Source of the DNA: Chelatococcus reniformis
GTDB lineage: Bacteria > Pseudomonadota > Alphaproteobacteria > Rhizobiales > Beijerinckiaceae
Direction of reading: 5' to 3'
Assembly (NCBI RefSeq): GCF_014640075.1
Contig: NZ_BMGG01000001.1
Location: 1,015,486 to 1,079,485 of the forward strand
DNA: 64,000 nucleotides
Below, one piece after another: positions 57,774-64,000 of the stretch. Each line of letters begins with the position of its first letter. The first letter of the stretch is position 1. Position numbers and translations under genes: made by a program. The notes under the pieces were generated by a model that saw only the letters and a list, made by a program, of their open reading frames with translations, searched no databases and had not been told where the DNA came from.

Positions 57774-58155
57774 TCAGGCGGCCTTGTCCAACACCGGCTG
57801 CATCAGCCAGGCGAGCTCTTCCTCGGTTAGCACGAAATCCTCGGCGTTGACGCCTCGAGGCCATCGGCGGCTGCGGCGCGGGCTGGTCCCGATCGGGGCC
57901 GCGGCGTGGCGCACCGGGGCAGCTCCGGCATCCGCCGCTCGGCCGCGGGCCCCGGCGCCGCCGCGGCCTTGCCCGGCGCCGCGGCCCGCTCGGCCAGCCG
58001 ACGATGCCGCCGATCGCGGCGACCGGCAGCTCGATGACCATCGGGTCGACGCCCTCGTAGGCGGAACGGAACTCGCAGACCACCACGTCGCCAGCCACCT
58101 TGAGCAGGCGCACGTCGGCGATCGAGCTGCGGAAATCGAGCCGGGACACGATCAC
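57774..58155 (-). pseudogene. Frame-broken small gene downstream of lepA
   Basis: The first frame reads VIVSRLDFRSSIADVRLLKV then VVVCEFRSAYEGVDPMVIEL and AAIGGIVGW, with good coding character. Thereafter the most plausible reading moves to a second frame (LAERAAAPGKAAAAPGPAAE, ending in RAAADGLEA) and then to a third that gives VNAEDFVLTEEELAWLMQPV-LDKAA and stops at 57774-57776. Joining them needs two frameshifts, near 57995-58005 and 57845-57865. The gene is thus a recent pseudogene, or the sequence has indel errors in GC-rich tracts. GTG at 58155 is a possible start; the reading frame is open from a TAG near 58200. The family is not recognised. Confidence 0.55.
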
Positions 58156-58506
58156 CGCGTTGGCCCGCCGGTCGTCGTCGCCGCGCTGGGCATGCCCCTA
58201 TGTGCAACCGTCTTGCAATTGGGCCAGGTGGCAGAAACCCCACAGTTCAAGGGCTCATCGCCGTTGTTGGGGCAAACGTCGGTACGCGTCTTCGAAGCGG
58301 CTTTGCAAATTGCGACGCGACCGGTCGCGATTTTGCATGTTGGATGGGAGCCTCCGGACCATTGAACCTGGAGCCCTTGTCAGCGATTGGGTAATTCCGC
58401 CCCATCGCGAAGCGCTTTTAGCGTCCTGTTCATCCGCGAGGGTCCGCCGGCACCTGCCGGTCGGCACCGCGCGAGCCCGCCGCCGTTCGCACACGAGGAT
58501 TGAGCG
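58156..58506. other. Intergenic region upstream of the GGT-like gene
   Basis: No intact gene. A diverged copy of the tripartite repeat lies at 58340-58420. The stretch 58195-58340 has lower GC content (TGCAACCGTCTTGCAATTGG, CAAATTGCGACGCGACCGG) and probably contains promoters. No exact promoter is assigned. Confidence 0.4.
58340..58420 (+). repeat. Tripartite hairpin repeat, partial copy 11
   Basis: It shows TTGAACCTGGAGCCCTTGTC followed by the hairpin GCGATTGGGTAATT / CCCCATCGCGAAGCGCTT. The first hairpin is lost. Confidence 0.65.
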
Positions 58507-60084
58507 ATGCGCAATTTCATCAGCCCCGGCCGCTCGCTCGCCATGGGCAGCGGCGGCATGGCGGCGACCTCCCATCCCCTGGCGACGCTGACGGCGATCG
58601 ACGTCCTGCGGGACGGCGGCAACGCCATGGACGCGGCCATCGCCGCGGTCGCCGTGCAGGGCGTCGTCGAACCGGCCATGACCGGCATCGGCGGCGACTG
58701 CTTCATGCTCTACAGCCGCGCCGGCGGGCCGCCGATCGCGCTCAACGGCTCGGGCCGGGCTCCCGCCGGGGCGACGTGCGCCTGGTTCGCCGAGCGCGCC
58801 GTCACCGAGATCAATCCGCTGTCGCCCCACGCGGTCACCGTGCCGGGCGCCGTCGATGCCTGGTGCCGGCTCAACCAGGCGCACGGCACGCGCGGCCTGG
58901 ACCTGCTGCTGGCACCGGCTATCCGCGCGGCCGAGGAGGGATACCGGGTCACCCCGCGCGTCGCCTTCGACTGGGCAGGATCGGTGGACAAGCTCGGGCG
59001 CGATGGCGACGCGGCGGCGCAGTTCCTGCCGGGGGGGCGGGCGCCGGTGGCGGGCGACCTCGTGCGCCAGCCCGCGCTGGCCCGCACGCTCGCGGCCATT
59101 GCCCGGGGCGGCCGCGCCGCCTTTTACGAGGGCGAGGTGGCCGAGGAGATCGTCGGCAAGCTGCGCGGTCTGGGCGGCCTGCACACGGCCGCGGATTTCG
59201 CGGCGCAGGCCTCGCTGGAGGTGAAGCCGATCCACGCCCGCTATCGCGACGTGGAGGTGTACGAATGCCCGCCCAATGGGCAGGGCCTGATCGCGCTGAT
59301 GATGATGCGGCTGCACGAGCGCCTCGCCGGCGATGCCCATGGCGAGGCCGACCGCATCCACCTGATGGCGGAGATCACCAAGGCCGGCTACCACGCCCGC
59401 GACGCCTATCTCTGCGATCCCGATCACATCGACGTTGCGGTCGAGCATTTCCTCTCGGACGCCTGGCTCGACCGGGTGAGCGCGCATATCCGCATGGACC
59501 GCGCCAGCGCCTTCGGCGCCTGGGACCACGTCGCCCACAAGGACACGGTGTATCTGACGGTGGTCGATCGGGACCTCAACGCGGTCTCCTTCATCAACTC
59601 GATCTTCCACAGCTTCGGCTCGGGCATCTACGCACCCGGCTGTGGCGTGCTGTTGCACAACCGCGGCTCGGCCTTCCGCACCACGCCCGGCCATCCCAAC
59701 GCCATCGCGCCGGGCAAGCGGCCGCTGCACACGATCATCCCCGGCATGGTGATGAAGAACGGGCGAGCCCTGATGCCCTTCGGCGTCATGGGCGGCCAGT
59801 ACCAGGCGACCGGCCACGCGCACCTCCTCGCCCACGTGTTCGAGGAGGGGCTCGATATTCAGCAGGCGAACGAAGCGCCGCGCAGCTTCGCCACTGCCGG
59901 CCGCCTGCAGGTCGAGCCCACCGTGCCGAGCGCGGTGCTGGCCGATCTGGCGCGGCGTGGCCACGACCTGGAGATCGTCGCCTCGCCGATCGGCGGCTCC
60001 CAGGCGATCATGATCGACGCTGCACGCGGGCTGCTGCTGGGCGCCTCCGATCATCGCAAGGACGGCATGGCGCTGGGGTTCTGA
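58507..60084 (+). CDS. Gamma-glutamyltransferase-like N-terminal nucleophile hydrolase
   Basis: This 525-residue protein of the GGT family starts after [32 protein letters not shown] and [11 protein letters not shown] are conserved in the large subunit. Self-cleavage would occur before Thr in [19 protein letters not shown]; this segment is of the YwrD-like GGT clade rather than true GGT (TTHxSVVD). [35 protein letters not shown] and the closing [10 protein letters not shown] are typical of the small subunit. No signal peptide is seen, so it is probably cytoplasmic. The substrate is probably a gamma-glutamyl or acyl amide; not determined. Confidence 0.9.
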   Translation: MRNFISPGRSLAMGSGGMAATSHPLATLTAIDVLRDGGNAMDAAIAAVAVQGVVEPAMTGIGGDCFMLYSRAGGPPIALNGSGRAPAGATCAWFAERAVTEINPLSPHAVTVPGAVDAWCRLNQAHGTRGLDLLLAPAIRAAEEGYRVTPRVAFDWAGSVDKLGRDGDAAAQFLPGGRAPVAGDLVRQPALARTLAAIARGGRAAFYEGEVAEEIVGKLRGLGGLHTAADFAAQASLEVKPIHARYRDVEVYECPPNGQGLIALMMMRLHERLAGDAHGEADRIHLMAEITKAGYHARDAYLCDPDHIDVAVEHFLSDAWLDRVSAHIRMDRASAFGAWDHVAHKDTVYLTVVDRDLNAVSFINSIFHSFGSGIYAPGCGVLLHNRGSAFRTTPGHPNAIAPGKRPLHTIIPGMVMKNGRALMPFGVMGGQYQATGHAHLLAHVFEEGLDIQQANEAPRSFATAGRLQVEPTVPSAVLADLARRGHDLEIVASPIGGSQAIMIDAARGLLLGASDHRKDGMALGF

Positions 60085-60093
60085 GGTCCGCGG

Positions 60094-60121
60094 GCCACGG
60101 CCGACCCGCTCCGGCCGTGGC
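60094..60121. terminator. Stem-loop between convergent GGT-like and msrB genes
   Basis: GCCACGGCCG (60094-60103) and CGGCCGTGGC (60112-60121) form a perfect 10-base stem with an 8-base loop, 10 bases after the GGT-like stop. There is no T-run, so it is a possible bidirectional terminator. Confidence 0.55.
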
Positions 60122-60171
60122 GCATGAAGCCGCCGTCCGATCGCTGGCTTGCGATCGACGAGAGGGGTGCT

Positions 60172-60591
60172 CTACTCCGGCTCGAAGTTGGTCGCCACGC
60201 CGTTGATGCAGTAGCGCAGGCCGGTGGGCGGCGGGCCGTCCGGGAAGACGTGACCCAGGTGCCCGCCGCAGTTGGCGCAATGCACCTCGGTGCGGACCAT
60301 GCCGTAGCTTGTGTCGCTGCTGGTCTCGACCGAACCGGGCTCGGGGCTGTCGAAGCTCGGCCAGCCGGTGCCGCTGTCGAACTTGGTTCCCGAGGTGAAG
60401 AGTTTCTGGCCGCAGCCGGCGCACACGAAGCTGCCAGGTCGCTTCTCGTAGTTGAGGGCGCAGCTGCCTGGCCGCTCGGTACCGTGCCCGCGCAGCACCT
60501 CGTACTGCTCGGGCGTGAGCAGGCGGCGCCACTCCTCGTCCGTGTGGCTGACGGGATAGGCTTTGCTCTGGCTGGAGGCTGCGGTGTACAT
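60172..60591 (-). CDS. msrB: Peptide-methionine (R)-S-oxide reductase MsrB
   Basis: A 139-residue repair enzyme reducing methionine-R-sulfoxide. Catalytic Cys128 lies in LRYCINGVATNFEPE. The zinc site is formed by C57-x2-C60 (CAGC) and C105-x2-C108 (CANC). The GSGTGWPSF-type segment DSGTGWPSFDSPEPG is present. The single domain is of normal length. The start MYTAASSQ fits the spacing to the upstream region. It is cytoplasmic since no signal peptide is seen. Confidence 0.96.
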   Translation of the reverse strand: MYTAASSQSKAYPVSHTDEEWRRLLTPEQYEVLRGHGTERPGSCALNYEKRPGSFVCAGCGQKLFTSGTKFDSGTGWPSFDSPEPGSVETSSDTSYGMVRTEVHCANCGGHLGHVFPDGPPPTGLRYCINGVATNFEPE

Positions 60592-60947
60592 GTCGTCTCC
60601 TCGAAGTCTGGCAGTGTGGCCATGTCCGCTTGCCCTGGAATATGGTTGCGAACGAGCCTCCGCTCAACTCCCCAGCCGTCGGGCGCACCATCGGCCGCGG
60701 AGGCCGGTGGACGGGACCGCCGCGCCGCGGCGGACTTCGAAATGACCGAATCGATGCGCAAGGCTATGGGTGGCTGGACCGCGGTGTGCGCTGGATCACA
60801 GACAGAGCCGGACGCCGCCCGGAGCATTCGCCGCCCGCCGCCGCACAGAGCCTCGTCACGAACCATGACACATGCTTTTTTCCCGCACATCGGCGGCCTG
60901 CCGTGGCGCCTGCGCGGTGGCCGCCGGCCCGGCGAGGCGCACTAGCC
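60592..60947. other. Divergent region between msrB and the cyclase gene
   Basis: No gene is supported. The reading frame of the cyclase stays open back to 60630, but this part has no protein character. Both promoters are presumably here; none can be named with confidence. Confidence 0.4.
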
Positions 60948-63017
60948 ATGGGCGTCATCAAGCCGACGGCCGCGCCCTGGCCCGAGCCGCGCGAGGGGGC
61001 CGGCACGCTCAAGCGCAGGATGGCGGTGATCGTCGCTGCCGACGTCGCCGGCTATTCCCGGCTGGTGGCCGAAGACGAGGAAGGCACGCTGCGGCGACTG
61101 GCCGAATACCGCACCTTGTTCGACGGCTGCATCGCACGGCACGGCGGGCGGATCTTCAACACCGCCGGCGACTCAGTCATGTCGCAGTTCGATTCGGTGG
61201 TCGAGGCGGTGCGCGCCGCCGTCGACATCCAGACGACGCTGCGCAGTCGCAACCTGTCTTTCGCCCCCGGCCGCCGGCTGGAATTCCGGATGGGCATCAC
61301 CGTCGGCGACGTCGTCGAGCGCGACGGCGACCTGCTGGGGGACGGGGTCAACATCGCGGCACGGCTGCAAAGCCTGGCGGCACCGGGCGGCATCTGCGTG
61401 TCGCGCACGGTGCACGAGGCGGTGACCACAAAGGTGCCGGTCTCGTTTCGAGACCTCGGTCCGCAGACCCTGAAACACATACCCACTCCGGTCCACGCCT
61501 ACATGGTGGCCTGGCCGGGCGAGCGCGTGGAGGCGCCCACCGCCACAGCGGGCCGTCCGGCCAGGCGCGGGGGTGGCCGGATGCCGTGGGGGGCGCTGCG
61601 CTGGATGCTGGTGGCGCTCGCCATCGTCTTCATCGTGCTGCCGACGCTGCGCCTGGTTCGCCGGACCATCGAGAAGGAAGGCGGCATGCTGGCCAGCGGC
61701 GAGATCGTCGTGCCGCCGCGCGCCGCCGGCGAAGGGGGCGGCGCCAAGCCGCCCGAGACGAAACCGGTGGACGTCAAGCCCACCGACCGCAAGCCCGCGG
61801 GGGGCGGGCCAGCCAAGGCCGCCAAGCCGGCCCTGCCGGCAGACCCGTCCGCTGCCTTCGCCCAGCTTGCCCGCGATCCCAAGCCGGTCGCCAACGCGTC
61901 GACCGTGGCGGAACTCTATCACAATGCGCGGGTGCTGGAGACCAAGGGCGACGCGCTGGGTGCCCGCCGCGCCTATCTCACCCTGGTGCGGCTGCCCGGC
62001 GAGTTCATCGATCCGCAGCTGCGCCTGGCGGCGCTGCTGCGGATCCAGGACGGACGTGCCGGGGCGCGCGAGGTCTACGCCGATCTCGCCGCCAGCAATC
62101 CGGCGCGGGCTGTGCAACTGGTCTATGTCCAGCAGCTGCCGCCGGCCGAGCGGCGCAGCAAGATTGAGGCGCTGGTCGCCGATGATCCCGGCTTCATTCC
62201 CGGCTGGTACGCGCTCGCGGGCGTCTATGGTGATGAATCCGGCAGCGTGCCGACGCTGACCGAGCGGCGGCTCGAATATGACGCGCTGGATCGGGTGCTG
62301 AGCGCCGACGAGGACGGCAAGCTGGCGCCCTTCTTCCTCGACCAGCGCATGCGCGCGGAATGGGTGGACAACGCCAAGCGCCGCAAGGCCGCCATCGAGG
62401 CACGCTTCAACGGAGCATCGACGCGGCCGACCGCCTCGTTCCGCCGCGGCGATCAAGGCTGGCTGGCGGCCGTCACGCTGCCGGAGCCGGCGACTGGAAT
62501 CGCCTATCGGATCGGCGACAGCGGCGCCTTCGTTCCGGTCGCCGCGGCCGAGAGCGCGGACAGCGGCAGCCGCAAGCCGACGGCCACCGCGAACTTCAAC
62601 CTGCCGGCCGACCAGACGCGGACGACGGTCTACCTGTCCTATAACGACCTGTCCGGCGGACATGCCGGGCCATTCCCGATTCCCTTCGACCCGCGCGAGG
62701 CGCTGGCGGCGAACCAGCGCCAAGTCCTGGAGCTGACCTCCGGCTCGTGGCTGGATTGGGCTGCGGACCGCGACCTCGTCTACTTCAATCACCTCATCGT
62801 CTACCGCTGCGCGCTCAAGGAGGCGCGCATCGGCTTCGGCGATGGGCCGATCGACATGGCGCTGCCGTTGCCGCCCTGCGACGAGATCAAGCCCTATGGG
62901 GTGCCCGCCGACGCCCGCGTCTCGGTGCCCGTGCCGGCCGACGTGACCGGCGTCTCCGTCGCGCTCACCTACGCCGACGGCTCGCCCTCCGAGGTCAGGA
63001 CGTTCGAGCGGCCTTAA
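60948..63017 (+). CDS. Membrane-anchored class III adenylate/guanylate cyclase with large C-terminal region
   Basis: This 689-residue protein has an N-terminal class III cyclase domain (about 22-195). The metal Asp pair is D32 (AADVAGYS) and D75 (NTAGDSVMSQF), and GDGVNIAARLQ carries the transition-state Asn and Arg. The purine-side Lys position before TAGD is Asn71, as in many rhizobial cyclases, so nucleotide choice cannot be read. One membrane helix follows (LRWMLVALAIVFIVLPTL, about 216-233). The remaining 450 residues begin with a Lys/Pro linker, then a TPR-like helical part (AELYHNARVLETKGDALGARRAYLTL) and a beta-rich end. If the N-terminus is cytoplasmic, this part is periplasmic. Monocistronic. 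Confidence 0.85.
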   Translation: MGVIKPTAAPWPEPREGAGTLKRRMAVIVAADVAGYSRLVAEDEEGTLRRLAEYRTLFDGCIARHGGRIFNTAGDSVMSQFDSVVEAVRAAVDIQTTLRSRNLSFAPGRRLEFRMGITVGDVVERDGDLLGDGVNIAARLQSLAAPGGICVSRTVHEAVTTKVPVSFRDLGPQTLKHIPTPVHAYMVAWPGERVEAPTATAGRPARRGGGRMPWGALRWMLVALAIVFIVLPTLRLVRRTIEKEGGMLASGEIVVPPRAAGEGGGAKPPETKPVDVKPTDRKPAGGGPAKAAKPALPADPSAAFAQLARDPKPVANASTVAELYHNARVLETKGDALGARRAYLTLVRLPGEFIDPQLRLAALLRIQDGRAGAREVYADLAASNPARAVQLVYVQQLPPAERRSKIEALVADDPGFIPGWYALAGVYGDESGSVPTLTERRLEYDALDRVLSADEDGKLAPFFLDQRMRAEWVDNAKRRKAAIEARFNGASTRPTASFRRGDQGWLAAVTLPEPATGIAYRIGDSGAFVPVAAAESADSGSRKPTATANFNLPADQTRTTVYLSYNDLSGGHAGPFPIPFDPREALAANQRQVLELTSGSWLDWAADRDLVYFNHLIVYRCALKEARIGFGDGPIDMALPLPPCDEIKPYGVPADARVSVPVPADVTGVSVALTYADGSPSEVRTFERP

Positions 63018-63085
63018 GGTCGGATGCGTGAATTCACCGAGGCCTCAGCGGCCAGCGGCTCGGCGCGTGCCCTGCCGCGACCCTC

Positions 63086-63772
63086 TCAGCCGGTGCGCAC
63101 GAAGGTGAGGTAGCTGGGCACGCGGCCTTCACGGAAGGCCTTGGCCTCGTAGCGCGTCCCGGGCCAGTCCGGCCAAGCGCGCGTCCAGTCCGTGGCCGAG
63201 GCTGCGGGCCAGTCGAAATCGGGCGAAGCCGCGGCGCGCGCCAGCGTCCAGGCGGCGTAGTCGTCGATGTCGGTGGCGAAGCGCAGCGTCGCGCCCGGCT
63301 TCAGGACGCGGGCGAGCAGCGCCAGGGTCGCCGGCGAGACGAGGCGGCGCTTGCGCTGCCGGCGCTTGGGCCAGGGATCGGGATAGAGGATGAAGGCCCG
63401 GTCGATCGAGGCGGCCGGCAGCCGCGGCAGGAGTTCGGTGGCGTCGCCGTCGTGGATGATGAGGCGATCCAGGTCCGCCTCGCCATTGGCCAGGAGCTTG
63501 GCGACGCCGTTGACGAACGGCTCGCAACCGATGAAGCCGACGTCGCGGTGGCGGCCCATCTGAGCGACGAGATGCTCGCCGCCGCCAAAGCCGATCTCGA
63601 GCCAGACTTCGCCGATCGGGCGCCGGAAGAGCGTGCGTGGCGCGACGGCGCCCGCCGGGGGCGGGCGCAGCCGGGGCAGCACGTCGGCCATCAAGGCCGC
63701 CTGCCGGTCGCGCAGGCGGTGTCCCTTGCGGCGGCCATGGAAGGCGCCGGCATGCGGCAAGCCAGTGGTCAT
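63086..63772 (-). CDS. trmB: tRNA (guanine(46)-N7)-methyltransferase TrmB
   Basis: A 228-residue SAM-dependent methyltransferase making m7G46 in tRNA. The SAM site is VWLEIGFGGGEHLVAQM (about 57-73), followed by FIGCEPFVNGVAKLL and the catalytic/RNA-binding FILYPDPWPKRRQRKRRLV. The closing RYEAKAFREGRVPSYLTF is typical. It lies 122 bp after metK on the same strand, as is usual in alphaproteobacteria. The gap has a hairpin repeat. Confidence 0.96.
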   Translation of the reverse strand: MTTGLPHAGAFHGRRKGHRLRDRQAALMADVLPRLRPPPAGAVAPRTLFRRPIGEVWLEIGFGGGEHLVAQMGRHRDVGFIGCEPFVNGVAKLLANGEADLDRLIIHDGDATELLPRLPAASIDRAFILYPDPWPKRRQRKRRLVSPATLALLARVLKPGATLRFATDIDDYAAWTLARAAASPDFDWPAASATDWTRAWPDWPGTRYEAKAFREGRVPSYLTFVRTG

Positions 63773-63794
63773 GATGGCGCGTCCGCAGTTACCG

Positions 63795-63852
63795 CCGGGT
63801 CTCTAAGCCCTTGTCCGATCGGATGATGCTTCCGATCGGGACATGCTCCAGT
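63795..63852 (-). repeat. Tripartite hairpin repeat, partial copy 12
   Basis: On the minus strand it begins TGGAGCATGTCCCGATCGGA and pairs with ATCATCCGATCGG to form the first hairpin. The core and third hairpin are truncated (AAGGGCTTAGAG). Confidence 0.7.
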
Positions 63853-63894
63853 CGAGCGCCCCGACGATACCCGACGGGTCGCTGAAGCTGCCGC

Positions 63895-64000
63895 TCAGCC
63901 GGCGGCCGAGCGGATGGCCTCGGCCAGATCCGTGCGTTCCCACGAGAAGCCGCCGTCCGCCTCCGGCGCGCGGCCGAAGTGCCCATAGGCCGAGGTGCGC
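63895..64000 (-). CDS. metK: S-adenosylmethionine synthetase, C-terminal fragment
   Basis: Only the last 34 complete codons and the stop are in the window. The reverse strand reads [20 protein letters not shown] then [14 protein letters not shown], matching the MetK C-terminus (R-T-x-x-Y-G-H-F-G-R). MetK makes the SAM used by TrmB, TrmO and RsmI in this window. The remainder lies beyond the right edge. Strand and order metK-trmB are the usual ones. Confidence 0.92.
   Translation of the reverse strand, partial: RTSAYGHFGRAPEADGGFSWERTDLAEAIRSAAG

Overview
The window is a GC-rich chromosomal segment from an alphaproteobacterium, most likely of the order Hyphomicrobiales (Rhizobiales). The evidence is the ChvI-ChvG-HprK-EIIA-HPr block near pckA, the rimP-nusA-YlxR-infB-rbfA-truB-rpsO-pnp chain, the hemW/rdgB/rph/hrcA group, a DUF2852 gene, and dispersed palindromic repeats of the type common in this order. 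Family and species cannot be fixed from the sequence alone. No rRNA, tRNA, CRISPR array, prophage or transposase gene was seen.

Layout. 1-5.7 kb: part of a branched-chain amino-acid type ABC transporter, a GntR/FCD regulator, a cyclase-family hydrolase, a nitronate monooxygenase-like flavoprotein and an enoyl-CoA hydratase, which look like a small catabolic locus. 5.8-11.6 kb: TrmO, the HslVU protease, an MgtE magnesium channel and an MFS exporter. 11.9-17.2 kb: murJ, trpS, a universal stress protein, an Nfu iron-sulfur scaffold, tsaB and rimI, all on the plus strand. 17.3-22.8 kb: a LysR regulator and a permease / binding protein / ATPase / tandem-nitrilase operon. 23.5-27.2 kb: pckA, a degenerate LOV-like PAS sensor kinase and a HugZ/DUF2470 protein. 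27.5-31.7 kb: chvI-chvG-hprK-EIIA-HPr. 31.9-43.6 kb (minus strand): the transcription/translation chain from rimP to pnp. 43.8-48 kb: rsmI translationally coupled to an osmoprotectant-type ABC ATPase and permease, with an LppC-like Tat-type lipoprotein divergent from it. 48.2-52.8 kb: hemW, a DUF2852 membrane protein, rdgB, rph and hrcA. 53-64 kb: an SDR dehydrogenase, a DHA2 exporter, lepA, a frame-broken gene, a GGT-like hydrolase, msrB, a class III cyclase with a large C-terminal (probably periplasmic) part, trmB and the 3' end of metK.

How the parts fit. Most genes are housekeeping genes of RNA processing, translation and proteostasis. The accessory interest lies in four places. First, an ABC transporter operon ends in a two-domain nitrilase whose second domain has Gly where the catalytic Cys should be. 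Second, a sensor with an eroded LOV/HisKA_2/HATPase architecture lies between pckA and the ChvGI/PTS control block. Third, a membrane-anchored nucleotide cyclase has no recognisable partner. Fourth, the intergenic regions are filled by several repeat families. The most striking is a tripartite hairpin element with about a dozen copies. Repeat ends carrying CTAG repeatedly supply the TAG stop codons of the neighbouring genes.
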